A DNA stretch of 64,000 bases. Source: Chlamydomonas sphaeroides. Lineage: Eukaryota; Chlorophyta; Chlorophyceae; Chlamydomonadales; Chlamydomonadaceae. Positions 35,497-47,508 of the stretch are shown here, in pieces. The notes beneath the pieces were generated by a model, which was given only the letters and a program-made list of their open reading frames with translations, searched no databases and was not told the DNA's origin. The DNA lies in NCBI GenBank assembly GCA_001662425.1, contig BDDC01000078.1, positions 43,599 to 107,598 on the forward strand, given 5' to 3'. How positions within the stretch are numbered: position 1 is the stretch's first letter; the number at the start of each line of letters is the position of its first letter. A program made the translations under genes and the position numbers.

Positions 35497-38400
35497 ATGA
35501 TGGCGCTATACGGGTGCGCAGCGTGGCGTTGCAGACGTTCAAGCATGCAGAGCTCCGCACAAAAGCTTCAGCCTCCGCGCCTAGCCTCCAACTCTGTCGC
35601 ATGTAATTTCTGCGCTGATGGCTGCTTCAGATGCTCGGGACGGGCTTCCGCGACCCCAGCGTTCCAGCACGGCGCTCGGCTCACGTCGTCGAGGCGCACC
35701 TACGACTTTGCCTACCTTGCTATCATCTGGGCGACGTTCCCTCTCTACTGGATGAAGGCGCGTGCGAGCGTGGCGGGGGAAGGGGAGCGCCCCAACACAC
35801 CCCGCAAGGCACAACACCCACCCCATCGTGTGACAGGGAAGGCGGAAGGGCTTGCACCGTTGCCTAGGAGTACACAGCGCATCGAGACCTGGCCCAGCAT
35901 CGTGCCTGTACATCGCCTTTTCTCTGCCCGCGCCGCAGGTGGTGGACTGGCGGCTGTGCTCCCCCGACGCCGAGAGCATCGTGCAGGCCGACCCCTGGCT
36001 CATCACGCCGCCCTCGCCCGCCTGGGCCTCCGCGTGGCCGTGTGGACCAGGCAGCAGCCTTGCAGCCAAAGCGGCCGCGCTGGCAGCGGCTCCCGGGCCC
36101 TTCCTGCGCAGCCTGGTGTGGCCCATGTGCTCCTCGGGTGAGGGGGGCCGCCACCCGGTCCGCTGCTTTGGGTCCGCAGACAAGCCGCGCACGGTCCGGC
36201 CCTGCAGCCTCCCTGGGCGACATGCCCGGCGGCAAAGCGCTCACGCGCCACCTCCCTGCCTGCCGTTCGGGCCCTTTCGCGTCACGCCCACGGGCCCACT
36301 CAAGCAATACGGTTGCCCCGGTGCCCTTGCGCCTCACCTGCCCCCATGTTCCTGGCCCCCCACCTACCGTACCTGCGACCCACCTGCGACCCACCTGCCC
36401 CCAGAGCTTCACTTCCTGGTGACGCTGTGGGTGGCGCTGGGGGCGGGGCTGGTGATGGCAGCGACGCTGCCGGAGCAGGGCTACATGACCAACAAGTGGA
36501 GGTGCGGCGGATCCCGGGGCTCCGGGCACCAGAGGGGCCGAGGGAGGCAGCTCTGCAGGCAACGAAGCGAGGGCGCTGCTCGGGGTCTCTGCAGGGGGGC
36601 TGGCTGGGTCCCCCGCACCAAACCCGACCCCGCCCGGCCCCGACCAGGATGCTGTGGGCTTGCTGCGGCAAGGTGGCGGTCAAGGCAGTGCCCCTGGCGC
36701 AGCGGCTGGCGGCGCTGGCGACCGGCAGGCCGCCGCCGGCCTGGCCGCTGGCCATTGCGGTCTCGCTGCCGCTCGAGGGTGCTGCCTCAGTGTTCTTTGG
36801 CCTGGCTCTGACGGTGTGTCGGGGCCGGGGGCGCGCGGGACCGGTTGCGGGTACGAGTGTGGGGGCAGGTTGGCAGAGGCTTGATGGACGAGCGGCAGCG
36901 GGGTAGGTCGTGCCGGCCCACGGCATGGCCGCGGCATCATCGGGGCACACATGGCTCAACGCGTCCCGTGCCCGCCCGCCCGTGTGCCCCTTGCCGTGGC
37001 CCCCGCAGCTGCCGCCGCAGCTGCAGGCGCTGGTGGCCGGATGCGATCTGGCGCAGGTCGGCCCGGGTCGGGCTGGACTTGCATTCAGCCGTCAAGCGAG
37101 CCCAGCCCTCGCGTGAAGCCGGGGCCGCGCCCCTCGCTGGGCACCGCAGCGGCACGATCCGGCCCTTGACCCTCCCCGCGCGACTGGCGGGCCGCTGACG
37201 ACACGCACTGCTCTCAGCGCCATGCTCCCCGCCCCGCCTCCCCGTTGCGGCGCACCCTGCCTCACGCCCTCTCCCGCACCCCGCACCCTGCCGCTCGCCC
37301 AGACCCAACCTCTTTCCCTCCGTCCTCCCCGCCGCCGCCCCTGGCCCTGCTCCAGGTGACCGCCATAGCCGCGCTCTACGAGGCGGGCGGCACCTCGCCC
37401 TGGCCGCACGCGCTGCCGCCGGCCGTGGTGGTGACGCTGCAAGCTGGCGTGGCGGTGGCCGTCGTCATCCTGCAGGCCGCGCTGGCGGGGTCGGGGGCCG
37501 GAGCGGGGCAGGCTGGAGGGGAGGGGCAGGGCGCCGGCGGCCTGGGCCCGCTGCGCTGGCGGCTGCTGGGGCGCCACGCCGCCGCGTCGCCGCCACCGTC
37601 GCCGCGCGCGGGCGCTGCGGCCGGCGGGGAGGGCGACGCTGGTGACGAAGCTGGCGGCAAGGGGCCCTCCCGGTTGGGGAAGGCGGGTTGTGCGGGGCCG
37701 GCCGGGGCCGGGGCCGGCCCAAACTCAGCCGCAATGCGCGGCGCCGTCGGTCCTTGCGGCCCCGTCTCCTCCGCCGGCCGCCTGGCGGTCGACGGCGGCG
37801 CCGCTGGCCTCGACGACGCGGCGTTGTTTCAGCTGTGTCTGGAGCTGGTTCGGGGGCAGGCAGCGTCGCTAGCGGTGACGGAGCACCCGCCGGCTGCGGC
37901 GGGCTGCGGCGCGGCGGGCCCCGGCGGCGCCGTCACCTTCCGCTACGTGCCGGCGCTGCGCCGCAGCCACGTCACCGCCAAGCTGCACCATGTGGAACCC
38001 GAGGCGCTGACGGAGGGGCTGCAGGCGCGCCTGGCGGCGGCCGTCGCCGACGCAACGGCGGCGGCATCTCCCGACGGCGACGGCGCCATCACCGTGAGCG
38101 TCGCGGTGCGCCGCGGCTGCGTGGAGGTGCATGTGGAGGTCCTGGCGCCGGCGGCCGCGGCTGCGGCGGCGGCCGCGGAGCAGGACCCGGCGGCGGCGGC
38201 GGCGCCGGCCGACGGCGAGCACGAGCGGCTGGCGGTGGCGGTGCTGGGGTCGATGGGCTTACCGCCAGGGTACGGCGGGACGGTGCGCGCACAGGCAGGG
38301 GAGCAGTTGCTGACGCTGACGCCGGCGGCGGCGGGTGGCGGCGCCGCCGGCGAGGGCTTGCTGGCGTGGGCGGTGCTGGGCAGTCGTCGGATGCAGCCGC

Positions 38401-41400
38401 ACGAGGTGCCGGCGGTGGCTGCTGTGGCGCCAATGGTAGTCGTAACTGAGCCGCCGGCGCCGGCGGGATCGCTGTCGCCGGTGGCGGAGGCCACCGCCGT
38501 CGCCATCGTCGCCGATGTCAGCGCGGCCGGTAGCGGCGCCGGCCCCAGCCGGTCCTTCGCATCGACGTCAACGTCGGTACTGCGGAACATTGTCGCCGCC
38601 ACCGCTGCACCCGTCAGCGGCCCGCGATTCATCTCTGACAGCGGTTCCAGCGGCGCCGCCGACGCCAGCAACCCCGGCGAGTGCTTCAGCCTGGACGGCC
38701 CCGCCGTCGGGCCATGCCCCAGCGCCGTGCTCGTCACCCGCGTGCGCCTGACGGTCGTGGGCGACGCCGCCACGCTGGCGGCGCCGCCACGCGGCCCCCA
38801 GGACGGCCCCGGCGGTGTTGAGCTGCTGGCCCTACTGGACGGCGTCTTTCTGGCTGTGCCGCAGCTGCGCTGGGGCACTCCGCAACCCCTGGCGGCCCGG
38901 CGCAGCGGCGCCGCCGGCGCGGCAGCCCCGGTGGCGCTGGCGCGCTGCGCGCTAGAGGCGGCGGTGGCGCTGCCGGCCGGCGCGGTGGGCTGCGTCCGGC
39001 TGCTGATCTGCAGCGGCGGTCGTGTTGGGCGCGAGGCGGCGCTGCTGCTGCTAGGCCGCGAGCAGGCCCGCGGAGGGCTGCCCGCCGAGCTGGAGGGCCT
39101 GCAGCGGCGCGCCGCCGCGGCGGTGGCCGGCGCCGCGCCCGGCCCGGCGCCCGCCAGCGTTGCGGGCTTCGCCGCGGACCTCGGCCGCTGGCTCTCGTAC
39201 TCGCGCGGCGGCGGCGCGCTGGCGGCGGCGGCCGCGGCGGCGGCGCCTGGCAGCATGCCTCCGAGCCTGCTCGGCCCCGCGCCAGCGGCGCCCCAGCTGG
39301 CGCGGTACATGGCCGACCAGCGGTGCAGCCTGGCGGAGTTCGCGCTGGAGCAGGGCTGCGCCGCCGCCACCGCGCTGCTCCTAGCGCCGGCTGTGCGCGG
39401 CCTCGCCGCCGACGCTACCGCTGGCGGCGCGTGCCGCGGCGCCGCCAGCGGGGGCTGCGGCTGCGTAGCAGAGGTGCTTGCGCTGGCGGCGGCAAGCCGG
39501 GCCTCGTCACCCGACGGCCTGACGCTGCTGCACCGCGCCGCTCGCAGCGGCAGTGCCGCCACCATCGCCGCCGTGCTCGCCGCCGCCAGGCGCGCCGCCG
39601 GCCCCGGCTCCTGCGCCGCCGGCTCGCCGCTGGGCTGGTGGACCTCGCCAGACGCGCACGGCCTGACGCCGCTGCACTACACGGCGGTGCTGCCCGACGG
39701 CGGCGCGTTGGCGGAGGCGCTGCTGCGCTGCGACGCCGCTGCGGCGGCGGCGTGGGTGGCGGAGCCACCCGGCGGCGGCGTCCCGTCGCCCGCGGCGTTT
39801 GCCGCCATGGCGGGGCTATGCGTGCGGCTGCCCGAGGAACCGCCGGCGGAGCTGGAGCCGGAGCCCGAGCTCCAGCTGCAGCTGCAGCCAGCCCGGGAGC
39901 ACGACGCCGCAGCAAGCAAGGCGGCGGAGGCGGCTGGGATGGCCGAGGCCGCTGACGCGGCGGAGGCGGAGCGTCACAGCGACTGGCCGGCGGAGGCGCA
40001 ACAGGAGAGCGACTGGTCGGCCAAGGCGGCGGCGTGTGTGGAGGAGGAGCTGCTGGCGGCGGCCGCCTCGCATGCGGCGGCGGCCGGCGCTGCGCCGCCG
40101 TGCGCCGCGGGAGCCGCGGGGCGCACCGCCAGGTGGGTCGCGGAGTGGCGCCGCAGCCCAGCCGCCTGCCTGCCGCCCGTGCCCCTGCGCCTGTCCCTGC
40201 ACCCGCGCCAGCGCCACCCCTGCCACCGGCCTCCCTGCGCCCTGCCCCGACCCTCGCCCCGCAGCAGCCTGCCGCGCCTGCTGCTGGCGGCCGCCGCGGG
40301 CTTTGCCTGCGAGCACCAGGAGAGGCGCTACCGGGCCTGGCACTGCCAGGCGTCAGCCGCCCCGTCCTCGCCCACCGCCTCATCGGCGTCCTCGGCAGCG
40401 CCGCCCTCGGCAGCCCCGCCAGCGGCTGCGGCAGGCGGCTGGTCGGGCCTGGCCGCGGGCCTGGGCCTGGGTAGCGCGCCGCTGCCGTCGGCCGCCTGCC
40501 TGCCGCTGCTGGGGCTGCAGCTGCTGGCTGCCGGGCTGGCGCTGGGGCAGGTGGGCTGGGGCCTGAGGAAGGGAGGGTCTGGGTTGCTGCCGGCATGGGA
40601 GGGCAGGCTGCCGGGGCGGACGGTGGGCGGCAGCGGGCGGCGGAGGAGGAGGAGGAGGGATGTGGGTGTGGCCAATCAGCCCGAGCGCTGTGCACTGCAG
40701 AGGCCACAACCTTGGCATCGTCGCTCCGCCCGCACCCATTCACACACCACGCCGCCCCTTCCCCTTCCGCAGGCCGCCGCGGAGCCGCTGCAGCGCTGCC
40801 GCTCCGCGCTGCTGCCACTGGCGCTCCTGCACGCAGCCACCTGGCTGCTCGCCGCGCGGGCCGCCGCCGCCAGCCGCGCCGCCAACGCCGAGCGCCGCAG
40901 CGCCTGCGCCGACGGTCCGGCACACCGCGGTGGCCGCTCCTGCCGCCCGCAACGCCCCAGCGTGCGCGGCGTGGCTCAGGCCTGGCTTGCGCTTGCGCTG
41001 TCACACGCGGCTCTGGTGGCGCTCGCCGCGGCCTTCGGCCTGAGCCTGCCGTGGCCGGGCGCCAGCCGCGGTCCGGCGGCGCAGTGCGGCGGCGCCGCCG
41101 TGCAGCACCTGCTGCTGACGATGAGTCATGTGCTTGTCGTACTCACTCTGCCGTACACGCCCTCGATGCCGGTCATGCTCCTGACTGGGCTGGCGGTCGA
41201 GGCGGTGGCGGCGGTGGCGGTGGGGTTCCTGTCTGCTGGGCTGCCAGCGTTGAAGGGGCAGGGGCTGGCGGCGGCGCTGCGCCGGGTGGCGGCGCTCGGC
41301 GGCGGCGCCGCCGCGCTGTGTGCTGGCGGGGCGTTGCTGCGCTGCGCAGCAGCCGCGGCGGCGGCGGTGGCGGGCGAGGCGGCCTCGCGTGCCGCCTTCC

Positions 41401-41666
41401 TCCGTGCCGACGGTGGCTGCTCGGACAGCCGCCACGGCCATGACCACCACCACCACGACCACCACGACCACCACGGTCACCGCCACGATCACCACCGCTG
41501 CGCGCACGACGATCGCCACGACCACGATCACGATGACCACGACCACGATCATGGCCACCACCATCACTACCACGATCACCACCACGACCATGGAAGACGC
41601 AACGACAGCAGCCACTCCCACGCCCACGGCCTCAGCCAGCGCCATGCCCAGCGCGGCCGGGGCTGA
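35497..41666 (+). CDS. Large multi-pass membrane protein with ankyrin-like repeats and His/Asp-rich C-terminal tail
   Basis: Proposed exons: 35497-35757, 35939-36137, 36405-36501, 36648-36813, 37009-37056, 37356-40132, 40265-40550, 40773-41666, in phase, about 1575 residues. The first donor would be GC-type (AAG then GCGCGT) and is the weakest junction. Hydrophobic segments include TYDFAYLAIIWATFPLYW, LHFLVTLWVALGAGLVMAA, LAIAVSLPLEGAASVFFGLA and, towards the C-terminus, SALLPLALLHAATWLL, AWLALALSHAALVALAAAF and MPVMLLTGLAVEAVAAVAV. Between the two membrane parts lies a long Ala/Gly-rich soluble region with two ankyrin-like units (DGLTLLHRAARSGSAATIA and HGLTPLHYTAVLPDGG). The last 75 or so residues are rich in His and Asp (HGHDHHHHDHHDHHGH and similar), as in metal-binding loops. 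Function unknown; a metal-related role is inference. Two introns are stop-free multiples of three. Confidence 0.75.
41432..41630 (+). repeat. Imperfect CAC/GAC/CAT triplet repeat encoding the His/Asp-rich tail
   Basis: The 3' end of the membrane-protein gene is a degenerate CAC, GAC and CAT triplet tract. In the gene's frame it encodes His/Asp; in the shifted frame it would be a Thr run, and on the other strand a Val run. Confidence 0.8.
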
Positions 41667-43939
41667 TGGGGCTGACTGCCGGAGCAGCAGCAGCGGGGGA
41701 CACCGCCACTGCGGCAGTGGGCGCGCGGGCGGCGCAGCCGGGCACACGCGCCGGGCGCGGGGTGCGCATGGTGTGTAAAGACGTGTCCGCCGCCGGGTTG
41801 GTGGGTGGTGCGCGGGTGGCCACTGCGAGGGCGGGTGTAGGTGCAGGCGCGGCTGCAGGTGGGGGCCGCAGCGCGCCACACCCGCTGCTGTGCTGTGCGG
41901 CCGCGTGGCGAGGCGCGCTCCGCTCCCTGCGCGGGGCGGGCGCCGCGCGGCATGGCGGGGTGCGGCAGGGGGTCGGGGATGTCGCCGTGCTTCCTCATGG
42001 TCCTGGACAGGAGGGCGCTGCCCTGCCGGGGACACTGCCCCGCCCAGCGGAGGGAGGGGCTACTTACTTATGCCTGCTGCGCGTCCGCTTGGCCCCGCGG
42101 CCGTGCGGAGCCAACCAGCACCACAAAACGGCATCAGCGGCTTCACTGGTGGTGGCACTGGTGGCAGTGGTGAGCCATGCGGGCGGTGTTGTGGGCTGAT
42201 GGCGCAAGCGAGGGACCGGTTTTTGTGAACCGCCGGCATCATACACCGTGTACTGGGGCTGGCATCGCGGACATGGGAGGGCATGGAGGATGTGGCTGGG
42301 TCGGTGGCGGCACTGTCTTTCCGGATGGGCCTGAAGCCTGGTACCTGGCTGGTGGCGCTTGGCTGTGTAAGGTTTCATCGCTTGCGCTCGTGCTTGGCGG
42401 GGGGACCGGGCTGGCTGGCGGAGGCGTGTGGGCGGCCCGTGTTGGCCCGCCAGCGGAGGGCGCCCGCGCCCCGGTGCAGGAGCGCTGGCGCGCTGCGGAC
42501 CGCACGGGCGGGGCCTGGCTGCGATGCTGCTGCGCCCGTGTGTATGTGTGTGTCCGTATTAATCAACATATGCCCGACACGCGACGCCCTGGGGGATTGG
42601 CTTATTAGCCGTGCGACAGGGCAGGGTGTGTGTGTGTGTGTTTTCAGAAGTAGATAAGATATAGTAAGCACGACCCGCGCGACCCGTGTGTGTGTTGGGG
42701 TTGTTGTAGTGCCGAGGGCGCCCTGTGGTGACGTGGCATGTGGGGCGGCGAGTGCGGCGCGGCGGGGTTGGTGCGGGCACGGCGCTTGGTGTGGCAAGGG
42801 GGGAAAGCGTGGGGGCAGCTATGTAGGAAGCGGTGCTGACAGGGGTCGGCCATGGCGCCCAACCGGCAGGCACACAGCCCATCATGTGGATGCGCATGTA
42901 GGGCGTCATGTGTGGGTGGGCGTCTGCCGGCTAGCGCATACGGTGGGCCGGCGTTGTATAACAGGAGCTGGCACCGTGCAAGGGCCGAGGCGTCTGTCTG
43001 GCGAGCAGGAGGGAGCGGGCAAGGCCTTGGCCGGCGGCGTAAAGAGGCCTGCCGATGCGCCAAGGTTGCCTGCGTCGCTGCGTCTGGCCATGCTCGGGGC
43101 CAAGGTTGTAAAGCGCAATACGGTACTGCATGCGGCGCGCCTGCCGGTAGCTCGCTGCGTGCTGCGCTGCTGCCCAGGGTGCGAGGGCCGTGCGTGCACC
43201 AGGCACTGCCGGGGGCCGGAACCCTGTGGAGCCGCTGGCATGACAGGGCGCGCGGGCCGCGGGGGCGGGGGCAGGCCGCGTGCAGGCCGCGTGTGAGCCG
43301 CTGCGCTCCCGTGCAATCGCAGCCTTGTCATCCAGGACCCCGAACAACCCGAGCAAACTGGAGGAACGGGCGCACTCTGTCAGCATTCTGTCAACATCGT
43401 TACGTTCTCAGCCACACGGACGTGGACAGACGAGCACGACGACGCAAAAGCACGCCCGTAGGCTATGTCCGCACTTGATACCTCGCCCCAGACTACATAA
43501 ACATCTGCAATCCAAGCCTGCTACACAAGTAGCGTAACAAGCCTGCGTCTCGACGCAAAAAGGAACTCAGGCGGTTGGCCGCCTCGACTGGCGAACATGC
43601 CGCAGCGCACGCAGTCATACCTCCTCAAGATGAGAGAAAACTATCTGGCGAGTCGCCGCGCTCGGCCGAGTGGCGTGCGGAGTCCGCATGCCGCTTTGTA
43701 GTGTCAGCTTCGCAGCCCAGCTGCAGGCACCATCAATATATATACGTGTTCCTGAGCTGGCATGTCCATCGCGTTGGGGAAGGCGGCCCTGGAAGCCACC
43801 TCGCACCTCGCATGCCCGCATGCGCCCGTTGGCCTTCACTACGAAGCGTTACTCAAAGCTTCGCATACAGCCCAGTGCCTGCCGCTCTCGCCTCTGAAGT
43901 TCCTGATCCTTCTTCGCCATTGCGCTTTGGCCCCCGCAG
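41667..43939. other. Intergenic plus undetermined 5' part of gene E
   Basis: About 2.3 kb with short open frames only and GT-rich stretches near 42540-42700. A candidate first exon of gene E lies at 43597-43647: 17 codons, MPQRTQSYLLKMRENYL, phase 0, followed by GCGAGT as a possible GC donor. The size matches the first exons of D and F, but the evidence is weak. Confidence 0.4.
41774..41778 (+). terminator. TGTAA polyadenylation signal of the membrane-protein gene
   Basis: TGTAA about 110 nt after the stop at 41666, matching the chlorophyte polyadenylation signal at a typical distance. Confidence 0.5.
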
Positions 43940-46357
43940 TCGCCGCTCCTGCCCGAACCTCCTCCTCCGCCGAGCGCCCTCGAGCTCCTGCAGCAAGCGC
44001 GCGCCGCCCACGGCAGCAACATGCTTCGCCAGGCCGGCGCCACCGCCTCCGCCAGCGGCACCACGCCACGCACATCCCTAAACCGCCTGCAGTTTGAGCC
44101 CCGCGTTGGCGCCGCCGCAGCCGCCGCCCCAGGCCGAGCGCCCGCGCCCTCCCGCCTCAGCATCAGTGGCACCTCAATCGCCGACGGCGGCGACACCTGC
44201 CTCAGCGGCGCGCTCGATGCCGACGTCGACTGGTCTGCCGCCGACGTCAACGCCGACGACGACGCGGATGACTGTGACGACGACCCCGACCGGCCCTCGG
44301 GCTCCTCCGTCGCCTCCGGCTACCTCAGCCTGCGCCCCCGCCACGCCCGCGCCAGCGCCGGCGGCAGCGGCCTAGCATGGGCCCACAGCTCCTCCTCCGG
44401 CCTGGGGGCCGCCACCGGCCTGTCGGGATCCCCGGCGCTACGCACCTACAGCTCCAGCTCCGCCGGCGGCGCATGGGCGCCGCCACGCTGCGGTTCCGGC
44501 CTCAGCAACTCGGGCGGCGCTGCCGCCGCCGCCGGCCGCGGCAGCGACGCCGGGGAGAGCGCCAGCGGGCCCGGCTCCGGCGCCGGCGGCGTGTCCGGCA
44601 GCGGCGGCTTCTCCATCCGCTTCCACTTCAGTGAGCTCTCGCCGTGCCCGCAGTCGCCCGCCTCCGCCACGCCTTCGCCGGCGCGCGGCCGGCCCTACCT
44701 AGGAGCCTACCCACAGCAGCAGCAACAGCAGCAGCCGCAGCCGCCAGCGCGGCCCGACCCGGCCGCCGCGACGCCCGCGCAGCACCCCTGCCCCCAGCAG
44801 CCGCAGCTGAGCTCCTCGCCGCGTGCCCCCAGAGCCAGGCGCATGTCTGCCCCCGACACGGCCTTCCTCCAGTCCGCGCTGGCAGCCGCCGCCGCCGCCG
44901 CCGCTGCAGCGCCGGAACCCGCAGCACCTGCGGCCGGGCGGCCGGGGACGCCGGGCGGCAGCGGCAGCGCGCAAGACCCGGGCCGTGGTCGCGAGGCGCC
45001 GCCGCCCGCCGAGGCGGCCGCCCAAGTGCGGCGCGGCCTGCGCCAACACATGTCCGCCCTCACGGCGCTGCTGTGCGAGAACACCGGCGGCGGCAACAGC
45101 GGCCCCTCGTCCGCGCCGCCGTCGGCATCGGGGCCGTCGGCGTCGCTCACGGCCCGGCCGCCCCCCGTGCCGTCGCCCGCCATGCCGCTGGCCGCCACGG
45201 GTGAGGTCGTGATGCCTCCTCGGGCCTTTGGGGGGGGGGCCACGACCCCACAGGAGAAGAGGCGACCGGGTCCTTCCTTCACAACGAGGGGCACGGGCAG
45301 GGCACGCCCAAACAGGCAGCCTTGTCGCCTGCGCCGCCGCCTAGCCAGGAGCCGCTCGTGCACACACCCCTGCCTGCAGGTGCTCCCATCTGCTGGCGCA
45401 CTCCCGAGCCAACGGCCTCACCCCGCGCCCCACCCCCTTGCCTGTCCTTCAGGCCCTTCGTGGATGTCGTCGCTGCGCACCTCCTCCCTCAACAACATGA
45501 CGTCCCCCGCCGTGGCCTCGGCCCTAGCGCCCATGTCCCCGGTGGTACCCAGTGGCAGCAGCGCGCGCGCCGGCTCGCGCGGCTGGGGCTTTGGCGCGCC
45601 CCCGCGGCCGCCCAATTCGCCCTCGCGCGCCTCCTTCCTCATGCGCACTTCCGCCGACTGGTCCGTCGGGGGCCCGGCCGGCTCCGGACCAATCTCCGGG
45701 CCGATTTCCGGACCGGGCTCCGGGCCGACCTCGAGCTCCGGCGCTGCACCCACAGCCCCTGGAGTAGCTGGCACCGACGACGCGGCGGCCGCAGCCGACG
45801 GCAGAGGTAGCGGAGGCGGCGGTGGCGCCTACCGACGCAGCAGCCTCGGCGGCGCCGCGCTGCGGCCCACGCCAGCGGTGTCATCGTCGTCTTCGCCGGC
45901 CGTGGCGGCGGCCGCACTGTACGGCATGCCTGGTCCGCCGCCGCGCACCGATGCTAGCGCCGGCAGCAGCGGACGGCTGGTCCCGGGTGGGCGGGCAGCG
46001 GCGACCCGCGGGGCTGGCGGCGGCGGCGGCCCCAACCCTCAGCGCGCCTCGCTGGACCTGGCCCCGACTAGGCCGGGTGGCGGCGGCGGCTCGGGGCTGG
46101 GCGACATGGCTCGCCCCCAGGCGATGAGCAGCGACGGCAGCGGCGGCGGCGGCAGCGGCGACGGCGGCGGCGGCGGCGGCGGCGGCCCGCGCTTCGCGTC
46201 GTCGTCGGCGGCTCTGCAAGCTGGACTTGCGGTCCCGGCAGCAGGGACAGCGGCAGGAGTGGCTGGGGCTGGCGGGGGCCGCGGAGGCGGCGGTGCTGAC
46301 AGGCAGGAGGCGGCTGGCTTTGCGGATGGCGGTGCTTCTGGGGGCAGCACACGGTAG
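43940..46357 (+). CDS. Gene E: disordered-family paralogue with LELLQQARAAHG / SLNRLQF N-terminus
   Basis: Exons 43940-45200 and 45453-46357 (phase 1 junction) give 721 residues; the 5' exon(s) are not securely identified. The first visible exon starts after a CCCCCGCAG acceptor and encodes ALELLQQARAAHGSNM, then PRTSLNRLQFEPR. These align with TADDVLRQARISHGSTM and KPSLVRLQYGGP of gene F. An acidic segment (DADVDWSAADVNADDDADD), Gln and Pro runs, and long Ser/Gly/Ala-rich disordered sequence with many SP sites follow. There is no RMK tail; the C-terminus is FADGGASGGSTR. The intron 45201-45452 is 252 nt with no in-frame stop, so its retention would keep the frame. No known domain. Confidence 0.75.
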   Translation, partial: SPLLPEPPPPPSALELLQQARAAHGSNMLRQAGATASASGTTPRTSLNRLQFEPRVGAAAAAAPGRAPAPSRLSISGTSIADGGDTCLSGALDADVDWSAADVNADDDADDCDDDPDRPSGSSVASGYLSLRPRHARASAGGSGLAWAHSSSSGLGAATGLSGSPALRTYSSSSAGGAWAPPRCGSGLSNSGGAAAAAGRGSDAGESASGPGSGAGGVSGSGGFSIRFHFSELSPCPQSPASATPSPARGRPYLGAYPQQQQQQQPQPPARPDPAAATPAQHPCPQQPQLSSSPRAPRARRMSAPDTAFLQSALAAAAAAAAAAPEPAAPAAGRPGTPGGSGSAQDPGRGREAPPPAEAAAQVRRGLRQHMSALTALLCENTGGGNSGPSSAPPSASGPSASLTARPPPVPSPAMPLAATGEVVMPPRAFGGGATTPQEKRRPGPSFTTRGTGRARPNRQPCRLRRRLARSRSCTHPCLQVLPSAGALPSQRPHPAPHPLACPSGPSWMSSLRTSSLNNMTSPAVASALAPMSPVVPSGSSARAGSRGWGFGAPPRPPNSPSRASFLMRTSADWSVGGPAGSGPISGPISGPGSGPTSSSGAAPTAPGVAGTDDAAAAADGRGSGGGGGAYRRSSLGGAALRPTPAVSSSSSPAVAAAALYGMPGPPPRTDASAGSSGRLVPGGRAAATRGAGGGGGPNPQRASLDLAPTRPGGGGGSGLGDMARPQAMSSDGSGGGGSGDGGGGGGGGPRFASSSAALQAGLAVPAAGTAAGVAGAGGGRGGGGADRQEAAGFADGGASGGSTR

Positions 46358-47508
46358 CGCAGGCGCGTCTCTTGATACTGCCATTCGGCGGGGTTATGTC
46401 TGATGAGGTGTGTGCACTGTGGGGGTCAATGGGGAATGCGATGCACTCATGCCTGCATGGCACTGCGGGCACAGGTTCCTGACTCCGTCTAATTTTATTG
46501 CGCCGGCGGATGGGCGGAAGCCCTGCGGGCGGCTAGGGCAGCAGTATAGCGGTAGCTGAGGCAGGGCGGCGCGCAGCGGCATAGCATAGCATAGGCGACT
46601 GCGGCAGCGAAAGTCCCCCAGGAGAGTTTCGGCCTCCGGAAAGTCTGCAGCGGATGGCTCCCGCGCGTTTCAGACGCATGCCGCCATCCGACCAGCGCGC
46701 GGCTCCCGAGGGCGTTCCGCGCCACACTACGATCCGCAGCAAGTCAACTGCAGCGAGCATCGGCATCGCTTTGGGCGTCGAGTGTTACATCATGTGCAAT
46801 GCGCTATGTGCACCGCCACACTACATGTTACATCCACGCCGCGGCCGGCCTCCGCACCTCAGGCGCCGTCCCCGCCAGCAGGCGTGCCCTCCCGCGCACA
46901 AGTCCATTCCTTGCGCCCCCATTCGCCTCCCCTCCCAGCTGGTCGTCCAGGTCTCCCAGCTGGTCATCAAGATCACCATCCAGCATCTTTCATACAGGCC
47001 TCCAGCTCGCCAGCACCCGGTGGCAAGGACGGGCGGACGATAACGGCCCCCCGCTGGGGACTCGCCCACGCAGCCCAGGTACGGCAGCCGGGTTCCCCCC
47101 GGTACCAGTACGACAGCCCCCCACCTTGTGGCCGGCATGGCGGCCAGCCGCCAGCCAGCCTTGGGCCAAAGGGTGGCCCCTTGGCAGGCAGGCCGCCAGC
47201 AGCTCCGCACAGATCGCCAAGCGCGTGTCGTAGGACAGGGATGGGCGGCTACCCCGACCAGGCTAGCAGGGCCACGGTGCCAGGAACTGCGCCTCAGAGC
47301 CGCAAACCCTTGCTGCCCGTGGCTAGCCGCCGCCATGAGCAGGCCGCCGCCAGCGCTTCATGTGCTGCCACGAGTAAGAGCGCGTTACAGAGGCATACAC
47401 CCGGCTGAGCTTAGCCAACCATGCACCTCCGCTGTCGGCCGAGTGCGCCGGCGACCCGTCTGTGCCATCGCAGGGCTCCTGCAAGGAGCCGAAGTCTCCT
47501 TGCAACGG
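46358..47508. other. Intergenic between convergent gene E and the small membrane protein
   Basis: About 1.15 kb of lower-GC sequence with no convincing coding stretch. The minus-strand polyadenylation signal at 47385-47389 lies here. Confidence 0.5.
47385..47389 (-). terminator. TGTAA polyadenylation signal (minus strand) of the small membrane protein
   Basis: TTACA on the plus strand is TGTAA on the minus strand, about 120 nt after the stop of the 47.5-48.1 kb gene, a typical position. Confidence 0.5.

Noticed and set aside
37943..39565. A 540-codon minus-strand open frame opposite the membrane-protein gene
   Set aside because: No start context or domain; the plus-strand frame carries ankyrin-like units and joins membrane exons.
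41320..41778. Plus-strand frame with a long Thr run and minus-strand frame with a Val run
   Set aside because: Shifted readings of the CAC/GAC triplet tract that encodes the His/Asp tail of the main frame.
43597..43647. First exon of gene E
   Set aside because: Length and phase fit the family, but the donor would be GCGAGT and no residues align clearly, so it was mentioned and not called.
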